From NCBI GenBank assembly GCA_907165135.1, contig OU015567.1:11723001-11787000 (forward strand): 64,000 nt of DNA. Reading direction: 5' to 3'. A model generated the notes under the pieces. The model worked only from the letters and a program-made list of their open reading frames with translations. It was not told the origin of the DNA and searched no databases. Position 1 is the stretch's first letter. The number at the start of each line of letters is the position of its first letter. Made by a program: the position numbers and the translations under genes. The DNA comes from Oikopleura dioica. Taxonomy: Eukaryota > Chordata > Appendicularia > Copelata > Oikopleuridae. This document shows, in pieces, positions 22,651 through 34,747 of the stretch.

Positions 22651-25600
22651 ATGGATGGAAATTCGTCCGTCCTGGACGATCCAGCGGCATATCCAACATG
22701 TGCGATGGGAATGATTCTTCCTCTCGTCGACGAATCAAATATGAGCATGAGTATAAGAATACTCATGTATCTCGTAGGAATGTGTCATAATGCAGCTCTT
22801 TTCTGATGACTCATCAGTGATGAGCAACGTTAATTTACGCGCGTTCCCATGAAATAGTTTGAAAACTGGACGTCCGTAAAATGGAGCTTTACTACTTTTT
22901 GTTTTGAGCTGTTATTGAGTAGAAAGAGTTCAGAACATTAATTTTACGATCTAATAAGAACCTTTACTCGACGATTTTAAGGACAAGAGTAATGTGAATA
23001 AGTAATGGTTTATTTTAGATTATTTAAATAATTTCTCAGGCTCATCGATCGCTGCATGTCCGGATTTGACAATGCATCATCTGTTGAACATATTCTCCCT
23101 GACGAGTAGAATTTTAACTTATGACACTTGACCAGGACTCTTTTGGTTTTTTGTTGGCGTCGCTATTGTAGCAGATATTTTTATGGTCAGTATTGAAGTT
23201 ATAACATCGAAAGGATAGGGTTTTATTTGTATTAATTTATACAAAAAACTATGATTGCAATTATTTCATTTAAAGCACAGCGGAGCAATAATTCAACCCG
23301 AAAATAAGAAACGCATATAACTGTCCTTGTTGATGGTCAGCCGGAAAAGCACAAAGTCCGGTTCTGGAACGCAACAGTGGCAAATCTAACCCTGATGGCA
23401 ATGGGTTCTTCTATGCCCGAAATCTTCCTCAATATCATCGAAATCGTCTTTAATAAATTCGAAACTGGTGCGCTCGGTCCAGGTAAAATACAGATTTCCG
23501 AAGAGAGATAAAGAAAGAGAACATCACAAAAGGAGAAATGAAAGATGAATAAGATGGTCAACCATCAACCAAATTATCGAATTTATTAAAAGCGAGCTTT
23601 ACAACATTAATGAGTCTGAAAGTTAGGATCATTTAATTCTAGCGTTGTTTATATAAAATTTAAACATTAAAAAAAAGCAGCTGTTAAATTAGAATTATGA
23701 ATCACCGCAAGAGAGCTTCTTATCAGCAACAAATACCATTTGAAGCGGAACTTTCTATCGCTAGTCAATATTTACTTGACGTAAGTTTTTGCCGGAATTT
23801 TTTGACTGCTTTCCATGATTTTATTTACCCAGCGATTGCAAAATAAAGTTGTAATTTTTACCAGTCCTTTTTGATATCAAGGAAGACTAATGCAAAAACT
23901 TAGGAACCATTGTTGGATCCGCTGCCTTCAATCTTATGGTCATCATTGGAGTCTGTACCTTTGGAATCCCAGATGGAGAGAGTATGTCGATGTCAGTCCG
24001 GCTGAATTTAATTCTAAATTTAAGAGCGAAGAATCGACAGATTCTACGTTTATGGCATTACAGCATTCTTCTCAATCTTTGCCTATGTCTGGCTTTTGAT
24101 TATTCTTCGATTCATCTCTCCTGGCGTTGTTGATCTTTGGGAAGCCTTAGTGACTCTGCTCATGTTTCCCCTTCTCGTCGGTGTTGCTTACTTGGCTGAC
24201 AGAAACATGCTTTGTGGACAAACCAGATCTGACGATGACGATGGTATGTTCCCAGTCCGATAAATAACCCTTAAAAATCACTTACCCGCGACTCAGCAAG
24301 CGTTGCAGCGTTGATAATGAATGTAAAATTGATTTTGCGCATTTATTCAGAGCTATTGTAGTGCTTTAACCTGTAAAAATTGAGCTACAGTTGTTTTCAA
24401 GCTGCAAGTGCAAATGCTCTAGCTCTTAAGCTTCTTGGTCGAAACCCAAATCTGTCAGCTTTACTGACTGTTCCAAATTGTAAAAGCTAAACGCGGCAGT
24501 GCTAAGGAAATATAAATCTATTAGAAAACCAAACATATGCTTTCACGGTGAAAATCCCCTTTGCCGAAGCCATGGTCAGATGGCTAATTAAAACAAAAAT
24601 GATTGAAGTGCTTGCAGTAGCTTTATATCTTTACTTCGTTGAGAAATATGTTAAAGGCTATTTTCAGAAGGACAGAAGCAAATCATGGAATACAATCCAG
24701 ACACTCCCGAGGGTATCGAACTTCTCGGAAAGAACCGACCCAATTCAATCGCACTTGTGGACGAATTCATGAAAGATTTCGAAGGCGATCCACTCACGAT
24801 CGACGAACAAGCTGCTGCTATCGCTGTTGCTTCGAAGATGCAAGGTAGTATCTGTGTCGTTCCGTCATCTCCATGTTCTTACTTCACCTACTGAAATCAT
24901 ATTCATATTCATAGCGTCATTAACATTGACTACAAGTAGCTATCGAAGGAAAATCTTTTACTTTGCCAATTTCAACTTTCTCAGATGGTATTTCATTATT
25001 CAGGCCCATCGCAAGGCCGATCACGAGCTTGGTACCGGGTTCAAGCCACACGAACACTCACCGCCGGCGCAAGAATTGAACCAAACAAAGCCCTCTCCAG
25101 AGTAAGCAAACGATCGCAATTTTATTAAAAAACACTAGAAATAACACGCATAGACTTGCTCTTTTAATAACCCACTCAGAATAATCAGTAGAAATATAGA
25201 CAGTTTCAAATGCTTTCATAAGGCATAATGACCGGAAAGAAGCATTCTAGTGCCAGCCTTCTAAAATCAAAACATAAAACTAAAATCAACATTTCAGGAC
25301 ACAGTAAGTCCCTGTTCACATTCAAAGCTTCACGGTAGACCAAGAACATATATCCTCGAATATTGAACTAGATCCGTTCCGTCTGATTGTATAAATATTT
25401 AACACTTCGCTTTCATTGAATCAATGAAAACTCAGCAGTAAAAAGGTGTATCTAACCGATGCCATTAATCGCATGGCGAGTACCAACTCTGCGCATGTGT
25501 AAATGTGATTTGCGGATAAATACCAATCTTGCCGTCCTCTGCCTTCTAAAAATAATACTCAACCTGGAGGAAAATAACGCAGCAGTTAATTTTGCGCAAT

Positions 25601-28600
25601 ATCAATAGCAAATTAATTCAATTCCGTTTGCTGAAATTTTTGAAAAGAGGATGAGTGAGCCACGTCAGCTTCCATCAACTATTGATAGTGCGTCAATTTA
25701 CTGCTCGGATATTTTTGAGGAAGAACCGAGTCAAAGTGGGAAATTCCACTTGACATTATTTTTGGAGCCCAACACTTTTGGAGGGAGGCGGAGCGACTGG
25801 CCGTCAATTTTTTAGTTTAATCATTAATTCACGTAGATGGCTCGTTCATTCTCCAACTTACCGACTAAGAACAACACTTCCGAATTCGCCATGTTCAACT
25901 TTGCCTGCACTTCTTCTTCGGTCATGGAGAACGCCAAACAGATCGAGCTCAAAGTCATGAGAAGCGGGAATGTTGAAATTCCAGCTAAGTGCAAGTAAGA
26001 AAATCGCTCAAATACTCAACATCGAAAATTATCGGCCGAGATCTCTCGCCGTAAACTAAACTCAACTCTTACTTTAACTTTTAAGAATTAAGTAAGTGAC
26101 CTGAACAAGATTATAAATACAGTTTTTTATGGAATTTCTGGACATCAAATTTCTGGACATTTTTCGAATTTTAAGGGGTTTAATTGGGACACTTTTAAAA
26201 AGCAAAAGTATCAAATTTCTGGACATTTTTTCTCAAAAAAGATTTTCGACTCCGAAATTTATAGTCAAATTTGAGTTATGAATCATAACTTATGATTCAT
26301 AACTTATGATTCATAAGTTATGAAAGGTTATTCTATTTACGAAGAAGACTTTTTCTTGTAGAATCTTAGTATTTTAAGCAAAATTCGCTGCTTCATCGCA
26401 CTTTATTATTGTTTTTAATCAATTTTTTGAAAAAAAAAACGTTTAATTTTCCTCCGTGAAAAATTTTAAGCAATTGTGGTGGGACATTTTTTTCAAGGTT
26501 ATGTATCAAATTTCTGGACATTTTTGTGAAAAGTGTGCGACAAAATATGTCCAGAAATTCCATAATTAACTGTACAGTATGCGTGTATTTTGTAGTTAAT
26601 CACTTTGCAAAGGGTCTAAATTAACTCGCAAATTGACTTGAATTTGCTCAGAGAATATGTCTTTCTTGTTGTATATTTCTATATGGGCCAAATTATTTGG
26701 AAACTCTGAAATTCAGATTATCTGAATTATAAACCAGATGTTCTTGGAATCAAATCATTTATTTAAATTCTAGCTATGAAACGATCGACGGCACAGCGAC
26801 GAAGGGAGAAGACTACGTTGAAAATAAGGGAGTTCTTGAATTCGGCCCAAGAGAGACGCAAAAATCTATAACTGTGGAAATTATTGATGACGACCAATGG
26901 GAGCCTGATGAGACCTTCTTTGTCAAACTTTTCCTGTTCGTAGTCCGACAAACTGAGTGTTTGGGCGATTAAATAATTATTCAGGGGCAACGCAGCAGAT
27001 CCACGAGTCAAGCTTGGTGACAGATCCATTAACCAAGTCACAATCATCAATGATGATGGTAAGATCAAACGATGACTAGCAACATTGAATATCACTTTTT
27101 GATACTCTTCCTTGTTTTCACAATAATTTTAAAGATCCTGGAACCTTCCAATTCAAAGAACCAGCATTCATGTGTAAAGAATCCCAAGGTGTCCTCAAGG
27201 TATCCTCAAAATCAAACAACGAGTGTCTACTAATATTCTATTCTAGCTTCCAGTGTGCCGAACTAATGGTGCTGATGGTACTGTATCTGTTGAATGGCAA
27301 TGTAAAGGCATCACCGCAACACATGTATTCTTGGCTGAACGTATTTTGGTACCCAACTGTTCTTTTTAGGGAAGCGACTTCAAGGAAGACCGCGGTACAC
27401 TCGTTTTTAACCATGGAGAGACTCAGAACGACATCGAGATCACCATCATCCAAACGCCAGACAAAGAGCCCGACGAGACCTTCAAAGTATCCATCGTCAA
27501 TGTTTCCAAGGGCGCTCAAATGGGTCACACGAGAGAAACGGTTGTCACAATTATCGGTGATGAAGAATATAAAAACTTGGTGAAGAGAGTTGCTGCTCAA
27601 ACTCACGTTGCACTGTCGAAGGTAAGTTTGCCCACAAGTCTCACTAGCCAAGTTTTCGGCTACATTTATATAGGATCAATAATTCTTTCTGACCCGTCCT
27701 TTTTTGCGGCCAGTTATTAAAATGCGGTATTCCTCGTATATTCGTCGTTGGCAAGAGTTCGAACTCGGAGCTCGTTATTTTTGTCCAGAAGTTAATATAC
27801 CGTTGTCTGGTTGAGCAGAAGTTGCTATACTCCTGAATAAATGAGCAAGACATGTGGTACATGTCGATAGGCCATCACGTTACCTATACTCGTTAAATAA
27901 TTGAAGGCCGGCCATATTAATTACTCATTTTGTTCTCTAGATGGAAATTGGCGGCGAATCCTGGTACGAGCAGTTCGTTCAAGCAATGAATGTCAATGGG
28001 GGCGATATCGAAAACGCCACAGGCTTTGATTACTTCATGCATCTCATTACCTTCGGCTTCAAGACGATCTTTGCCATCATTCCTCCTGCAAACATGGGCG
28101 GCGGTTTTCCTTGCTTCTTTGGCAGTCTTATTATGATTGGTTTAATGACAACGATTATTTCGGATTTCGCGAATATTTTCGGTTGTCTTGTTGGCCTTAA
28201 ACGCAGGGATTCTAATTCAAACACTTGAATATTTAAACGACTCTAAAAAGAGGTGGTAGATTCAAGAGGAATCTTCAACTTCGAGGAACATGATTATTTA
28301 GACGGACTACGTGGACATATTGTTTGCTATTTCAGCATTAACGAATATGCCAGAAGTTACAGTACTTTCGGATGTTCTAAATCCTCATACGACCATCAAT
28401 ATTAAAGATCTCGTGAATATCTGAATTGAATCCCCTATTCAAGCCGCCGTTAATTCTATCACCCTGGTTGCCCTCGGCACGTCCCTTCCAGATCTTTTTG
28501 CTTCCAAAATCGCTGCTACCAACGAGCCCAACGCCGATGATTCCGTTGGAAACGTGACTGGCTCGAATTCTGTCAATGTATTCCTTGGTCTTGGTTTGCC

Positions 28601-31600
28601 CTGGACGATGGCCGCTATTTACCATGCAAGCCAAGGGTATGTCCTTGCACTTCCACGTTTTATTAAAATATTAGTAGCGCTTAGGGAAGTTTCAGAATTC
28701 TGTGACATGGCAAAAAATTTTTTTTTGATTTTTCAAGTGGATTTTGTTAAGTGATAAAAAAGAAGCATTTTGATATAGATTTCATCGAATTTGAGTCAGT
28801 AAAATGAAAGTTATTGCTCATTTAGTGTCTAAAAATAGCAAAACTTTGCGCGCAGTTTCTGACTCATCCGTGCATGGAATTTCAAATTTCTTTGGATAAA
28901 TAAAACACTCCAGGCCTGAAATTCATGTGTTTTTAATTTTTGTTTTTGATTAGGGAATCGCCGGTAAAATGCATGTTTATTTGATGGTGTCTGGTGATTA
29001 AAAATCGGCTGAAATTTGAGACGAAAACAGGAACGCGCAGCGACAAAACGGCCTCGAAATCAGGCGCTTAAAATAAGGCTCATCCCATTTTCGAAATGGA
29101 AATTTCGGAAAGGAAAGGGCAGCGACTAAACGGGGTCGAAATACGGCACCGCAAAATAAGTTTGGCCCATTTTCATCATGAATATGATCTTGAGTCATAT
29201 CATCCATGTCTCCCCAATTTCGCCTTTTCCAAAAATGAAAAATCGGTCAATCCTAGGAGTTATCAAGTGTTAGACCCACCATTCGACTCGTCTCAACGCG
29301 CTGAACAAAACTGCGCTATCAGTTTTTCAACCTCTTCTTTTACAAATATAGAATCAGACCTTCCACGTCGACGAAAATCTCAATCAAGTTCTTGCCATCT
29401 GCCGAGCTCTGATCTCGCCCGATGAAAACTTTTGATAAAATAATGAAAACCAAAAATGGTTCGGCGCTACAATAGAGGATGCACCATATATGGTGTTCTT
29501 GGCGGGTACTCCAGCCCCGTTCCTTGACTTTTAATTTTAAGGGGCTTGACGGCCCTTCGGGCCGTTTCAGCCCCGTTCCTTGACTTTTAATTTTAAGGGG
29601 CTTGACGGCCCTTCGGGCCGTTTCAGCCCCATTCCTTGACTTTTAATTTTAAGGGGCTTGACGGCCCTTCGGGCCGTTTCAGCCCCATTCCTTGACTTTT
29701 AATTTTAAGGGGCTTGACGGCCCTTCGGGCCGTTTCAGCCCCATTCCTTGACTTTTAATTTTAAGGGGCTTTTAAGGGGCACCGAAGGGCCGTCAAGCCC
29801 CTTAAAATTAAAAGTCAAGGAACGGGGCTGAAACGGCCCGAAGGGCCGTCAAGCCCCTTAAAATTAAAAGTCAAGGAACGGGGCTGAAACGGCCCGAAGG
29901 GCCGTCAAGCCCCTTAAAATTAAAAGTCAAGGAACGGGGCTGAAACGGCCCGAAGGGCCGTCAAGCCCCTTAAAATTAAAAATCAAGGAACGGGGCTGAA
30001 ACGGCCCGAAGGGCCGTCAAGCCCCTTAAAATTAAAAGTCAAGGAACGGGGCTGAAACGGCCCGAAGGGCCGTCAAGCCCTTAAAATTAAAAGTCAAGGA
30101 ACGGGGCTGAAACGGCCCGAAGGGCCGTCAAGCCCCTTAAAATTAAAAGTCAAGGAATGGGGCTGAAACGGCCCGAAGGGCCGTCAAGCCCTTAAAATTA
30201 AAAGTCAAGGAATGGGGCTGAAACGGCCCGAAGGGCCGTCAAGCCCTTAAAATTAAAAGTCAAGGAATGGGGCTGAAACGGCCCGAAGGGCCGTCAAGCC
30301 CTTAAAATTAAAAGTCAAGGAACGGGGCTGAAACGGCCCGAAGGGCCGTCAAGCCCTTAAAATTAAAAGTCAAGGAATGGGGCTGAAACGGCCCGAAGGG
30401 CCGTCAAGCCCTTAAAATTAAAAGTCAAGGAATGGGGCTGAAACGGCCCGAAGGGCCGTCAAGCCCCTTAAAATTAAAAGTCAAGGAACGGGGCTGAAAC
30501 GGCCCGAAGGGCCGTCAAGCCCCTTAAAATTAAAAGTCAAGGAACGGGGCTGGAGTACCCGCCAAGAACACCATATATGGTGCATCCTCTATTGTAGCGC
30601 CGAACCATTTTTGGTTTTCATTATTTTATCAAAAGTTTTCATCGGGCGAGATCAGAGCTCGGCAGATGGCAAGAACTTGATTGAGATTTTCGTCGACGTG
30701 GAAGGTCTGATTCTATATTTGTAAAAGAAGAGGTTGAAAAACTGATAGCGCAGTTTTGTTCAGCGCGTTGAGACGAGTCGAATGGTGGGTCTAACACTTG
30801 ATAACTCCTAGGATTGACCGATTTTTCATTTTTTGGAAAAGGCGAAATTGGGGAGACATGGATGATATGACTCAAGATCATATTCATGATGAAAATGGGC
30901 CAAACTTATTTTGCGGTGCCGTATTTCGACCCCGTTTAGTCGCTGCCCTTTCCTTTCCGAAATTTCCATTTCGAAAATGGGATGAGCCTTATTTTAAGCG
31001 CCTGATTTCGAGGCCGTTTTGTCGCTGCGCGTTCCTGTTTTCGTCTCAAATTTCAGCCGATTTTTAATCACCAGACACCATCAAATAAACATGCATTTTA
31101 CCGGCGATTCCCTAATCAAAAACAAAAATTAAAAAAAACACATGAATTTCAGGCCTGGAGTGTTTTATTTATCCAAAGAAATTTGAAATTCCATGCACGG
31201 ATGAGTCAGAAACTGCGCGCAAAGTTTTGCTATTTTTAGACACTAAATGAGCAATAACTTTCATTTTACTGACTCAAATTCGATGAAATCTATATCAAAA
31301 TGCTTCTTTTTTATCACTTAACAAAATCCACTTGAAAAATCAAAAAAAAATTTTTTGCCATGTCACAGAATTCTGAAACTTCCCTTAGTAAAACGTGCTT
31401 CTTGAGAGCTCATCAAAGTAGATTGGGAGAAACAAAAAAGAATAAAATCATTAATTTTAGATCTGTCTTCCAAGTTCCCGCTGGTAGTTTGGCCTTTTCC
31501 GTCACAGTTTTCTCGATCTGTGCCGTCACAACCATTGGATTCCTTTTCGCAAGGCGGACACTGTCTTATTTCGGCAATGCCGAGTTAGGAGGCCCCAATA

Positions 31601-31698
31601 AACAGAAATGGGCATCCGGCATCTTCCTGATCACGCTGTGGCTATTCTACGTTCTGATGTCCACTCTCCAAGCCTACGATTTCATTCCTGGGTTCTAG
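22651..31698 (+). CDS. SLC8A: Na+/Ca2+ exchanger, SLC8 family
   Basis: Plasma-membrane antiporter that extrudes Ca2+ using the Na+ gradient. Start ATG 22651 (exon 22651-22777). Alpha-1 repeat: FWFFVGVAIVADIFM and MAMGSSMPEIFLN (23136-23482), then GTIVGSAAFN. The cytosolic loop includes SRAWYRVQATRTLTAGA, CBD1 (Calx-beta; about 25837-27058, including EIIDDDQWEPDETFFVKLF) and CBD2 (about 27135-27618, PDKEPDETFKVSIVNVS). Alpha-2: ALGTSLPDLFASK and GNVTGSNSVNVFLGLG. The last exon (about 31461-31698) ends in FIPGF, as in vertebrate NCX. The first two introns (22778-23135, 23214-23308) must be GA-AG. Introns are unusually long here because they host transposable elements. Exact exon limits between 25100 and 28450 are approximate. 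Confidence 0.92.
22778..23135 (+). other. Non-canonical GA-AG intron 1 of SLC8A
   Basis: The exon ends CTCGTAG and the next begins GACTCTTTTGG. Only a donor starting GA keeps phase into LFWFFVGVAIVADIFM; the nearby GT sites shift the frame. Confidence 0.65.
23214..23308 (+). other. Non-canonical GA-AG intron 2 of SLC8A
   Basis: A 95-nt segment starting GATAGGG and ending AATAAG. Removal joins SIEVITSK to E-THITVLVDGQPEKHKV, as in the NCX family; in-frame stops occur if it is retained. Confidence 0.68.
26118..26574. mobile_element. Tc1/mariner-type MITE in SLC8A intron
   Basis: About 457 bp bounded by inverted ends TACAGTT...ATGGAATTTCTGGACAT and the reverse complement at 26547-26574, with TA at both tips (the mariner-type target duplication and CAGT start). 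The subrepeat CAAATTTCTGGACAT occurs three times inside, and a nested palindrome of TTATGATTCATAACTTATGA-type sequence sits at 26276-26325. No transposase frame. Confidence 0.7.
28685..31384. mobile_element. 2.7-kb foldback element with internal opposed satellite arrays
   Basis: An almost perfect inverted repeat: the unique arms 28685-29510 and 30554-31384 (about 826 and 831 bp) are reverse complements with few differences, starting GGGAAGTTTCAGAATTCTG. The tips are flanked by a 4-bp direct repeat TTAG (28681-28684, 31385-31388), the likely target duplication. The interior (29511-30553) is a tandem array that reverses orientation. The structure matches foldback-type DNA elements, which have long inverted repeats with internal tandem repeats. 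No transposase was recognised; each arm carries the same about 80-110 codon open frame without known motifs. It sits in an SLC8A intron. Confidence 0.85.
29511..30553. repeat. Head-to-head tandem arrays of a 55-56 bp unit
   Basis: The unit contains GGGGCTGAAACGGCCCGAAG then GGCCGTCAAGCCCC and an AT-rich TTAAAATTAAAAGTCAAGG segment. About 5 copies run in one orientation (29511-29776) and about 14 in the other (about 29790-30553), with the switch near 29775. Variants are CGGGGCT versus TGGGGCT and CCCC versus CCC. Each unit holds a short GGCCC-GAA-GGGCC-type hairpin. Confidence 0.9.
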
Positions 31699-32071
31699 AA
31701 TACTTAAATTCACGAATCTTAAAATAATCAGTAAACAGTTTAAATCAGCATTTATGAGCGCTGTGATATCATGGCGAATTATTTTTTCTATAAATTTGGT
31801 ATCGTTTTTGATACCCTTAGATCTTGCATTCAAGTTCACATGACTGTTTTTGTAGATAAATACTGCCTTACCTCGAACAGAAGCTTCTATTTTCCTTGAA
31901 ATAAAACACGCATTCATTCAAAACAAATCTGACAAAAAAATAAACTTGTTCAAACGAACAAAATATAATCTTTTGTAGTTCTTCTTTGAGGTTGATATCA
32001 TATCTTTGATATGTATTGGATTATACAGTTTTCATAATACAGAAATTGAAGGTCAAAAAATAAATATCAAT
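31699..32071. other. Convergent 3' gap SLC8A/ACSL
   Basis: A 373-bp AT-rich stretch between two convergent stop codons, presumably the two 3' UTRs. No gene seen. Confidence 0.5.
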
Positions 32072-34355
32072 CTATGATCCGTTCAATTCTTTGTAGAGTG
32101 AGTCGATAACTTCTTGGTAATGTTTCTGAATCGCTGGGCGTTTTGCTTTTTGAGTTGGCGTTAGGAGACCGTTTTCGATCTAAAGCACAATTGAATGTTT
32201 GAGAGAGGACAATTCTCCTACTGAAAAAGGTTCGGTCTCCAAGAAGCACGCCTTCGGAATTTCATGACCCTTGACTCCGTCTTTTCGTGCATAATCATTA
32301 AGCGCGCCGAGAAATTGAGCGGCCGTGTCGATATCGGCACACGCATCCTTGAAGCTTCGTCCTTTTCCATATTGCTTCATGAAGGACTCTTCATTTGGAA
32401 CGATGATTGCCACGTTCATCGCCTAGAATTTATTAGGCGGTTGATTTGATCCTAGTAAATTTACCTGGAGGGAGGATCCCGAGAGGAACATTTGCATGAT
32501 TTGCGTATGCTTCCCGTAGATGCCCTCGATTTTCTCCGGCGCGATATATTCGCCCTTAAAATTTGATTAACACGTCAGACTTGATGAGTGTAATCTACCT
32601 GAGCAGTTTTATAGATGTGCTTCTTCCTGTCAATAATTTTGATGGTCCCGTTCTCCAACCAGGTGCCAATATCGCCCGTGTGCAACCAGCCATCTTCATC
32701 GATAGTCTCAGCAGTCTTGCCAGGATCGTTGTAATAGCCTGATTGAATTATCGATGAGACACTTGACAGTGGTGAAGAGAAATTACCTTGCATGACGTTG
32801 TCGCCACGGAAGCAGATTTCTCCTTTTCCATCGCGCGCATAATAATCCATGTCGGGCACGTCAACAAGTTTAAGTTCGTTCCAAGGCTGGGGCACTCCAA
32901 CGCTGCCGTCTTCCTTTTGATAATTGGTGAAGGATGTCCCAGTGCCGCAGCCAACATTTTCAGTTTGACTATGAAAAGCTTATTATCGATCAAAGTGGCA
33001 ATATCTTACCCGTAGGCTTCGACAATGTAGCAGCCAAAAACCTCCTTTATAAATCCTTTAACTTTTGGATCCAAAGGAGCTGCGCCGCAGACCCAAGTGT
33101 GAACTCTTCCTCCAAGATTTTTCCTTGCTTTTCCTAGCGGAAGCCAATTCCACATGGTAAAACTCTCGACGTTTCCTTTATCAAGATGTTTTCGTTTCGC
33201 TTTTGTCGCTCTGTTGAACATGAAATTCTTTGCTCTGCTGTCTTCCATCTGATTTTGTATTTTTTCGTAGATTCTGTTCATCACTCTTGGGACTGATCCA
33301 AACACCGTTGGCCTAACATTTTTTATCTCCTGCATCATAGTCTTGATGTTGCCAGTGCCAAAGTACCAGGAGCCGCCAGCAAGCATCATAGTACAGTGGA
33401 CGCCGCGTTCGAAAATGTGAGCCATCGGCAAATAGCTGAACCACACATCGCTTGTTTTCCAAGGCTCTTTGACCGAGAAGATTGTAATGCCACAGCAGAC
33501 GGTGCAGATGTTCTTGTGAGTCAAGACGACGCCTTTCGGATCGCCAGTCGTGCCGGATGTATAATTGATCGTAGCAATGTCTGAATAGTGAAAATAAATG
33601 AATGCCCCTTTTTATCATTTTACCTGAAGAAGTCGGCGGAACATTATCAAACGAGCTGTCTTTTCCGATGGCAATGAAATCATCGAAACTTATGATTTTA
33701 TAATTGGAAGACTTGACCTTCTTGAATTTTTGAAACACAACGATTGTTTGAAGATGAGCAGGCTTGATTTTGAGAATGAGGTCAAGTTTCTTTTGATTTT
33801 GAACGAAGCAGATTGGAGCTTCAATCTGAAGAAACAGTATAAACAATCTCGTAAAGAAGTTTTTTACTTACGTGCTCAAGAATGTATTTGACTGCTTGTT
33901 CGCCAAAAGTATCGTAAAGCGAAACATTGCATATATTTTGATAGTATCCTCCAATGATTACTGCGTCGTATTCGTAGCAATTCGACGAGTAGATCGCAAT
34001 TTTGCTTTCTCCACTGATAAGTCCGTGCTTTTTCAGTGAATTCGCCAGGTATTGAGATGTTGCAGCGAACTCGCCATAAGTACGGGTCGTGTAATCTGTC
34101 AAATCTGGCGTCGGAGTGCCACAAATGATAGCATTATCACCGGCGGTTTCTCTTCCTCGTTGGAAGCACTCAAGAATCGTCTGAATAACTGTAAAGAAAG
34201 TTCTGAGTGATACGCTTTACCTGTGGAAAATCAGCTGGCAGAGTCCAAAGTCCTTTCTTCTCGCAGAGAATATTGTGTCTTGCGAAGGTTTCAGAATCTG
34301 CTTCATAACTTTGTGGCGCGTCAACGTAGTCTAATTTCTTGTTTCTGCTTTCCAT
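32072..34355 (-). CDS. ACSL: Long-chain acyl-CoA synthetase
   Basis: Activates long-chain fatty acids to acyl-CoA using ATP. The ANL-superfamily AMP-binding motif [11 protein letters not shown] and the FACS signature [25 protein letters not shown]-type block are intact; other family blocks are [28 protein letters not shown] and [13 protein letters not shown]. The product runs from [15 protein letters not shown] to ELNGS, about 650 residues. It lacks the N-terminal membrane anchor of vertebrate ACSL1/5/6, so a cytosolic or peripheral form, or a missing 5' exon, is possible. Introns are short. It is divergent from the sulfotransferase gene, with 392 bp between starts. Confidence 0.9.
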
Positions 34356-34747
34356 CTTTGCTTGAGCTTGATTTTTTCAAAACTGAAGGGAGAACTGTAA
34401 TACATAAATATACAAGCATCTTGTTCTAGAAAAAGAGATATTTTTCCTGGAAAACGGGCTAATGAAATAAAAACACAACACTCCTGCCGTGTCGCTCAAA
34501 CTGGGGCCCAAGTTTTAGTACTCATGAGAACTTGATCATATCATTCAATAGCCAATTTTATGAAATCAAACCGGCAATTTCAATAAATCAAGAGAAACAG
34601 AAGACAGATAAGCTTGTCAAAAAACTATGATTCGGCCAGTTCTACGCGTTTCAAATACCCCGCGGCGATATTTCTCATTCTTCTCCCTTTTTTCACTTTG
34701 CATTTTGTAGTACTCGCACTTTGTCTTATGTCGGGTAAAGAATTCAA

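Noticed and set aside
24548-24772. Plus-strand frame MKIPFAEAMVRWLIKTKMIE as a separate membrane protein
   Set aside because: It lies in an SLC8A intron and runs into the true exon at 24668 in the wrong frame; the exchanger frame (GQKQIMEYNPDTPEG) is better supported.
29096-29425. Open frame of 109 codons in the foldback arm (and its copy at 30639-30887)
   Set aside because: Present only because the arm is duplicated; no transposase motif, Ser-rich random composition, and no start context. Kept as part of the element, not as a gene.
29511-30553. Regular repeat spacing resembling a CRISPR array
   Set aside because: The whole 55-56 bp unit repeats with no unique spacers, it reverses orientation, and the window is eukaryotic; it is a satellite inside a foldback element.
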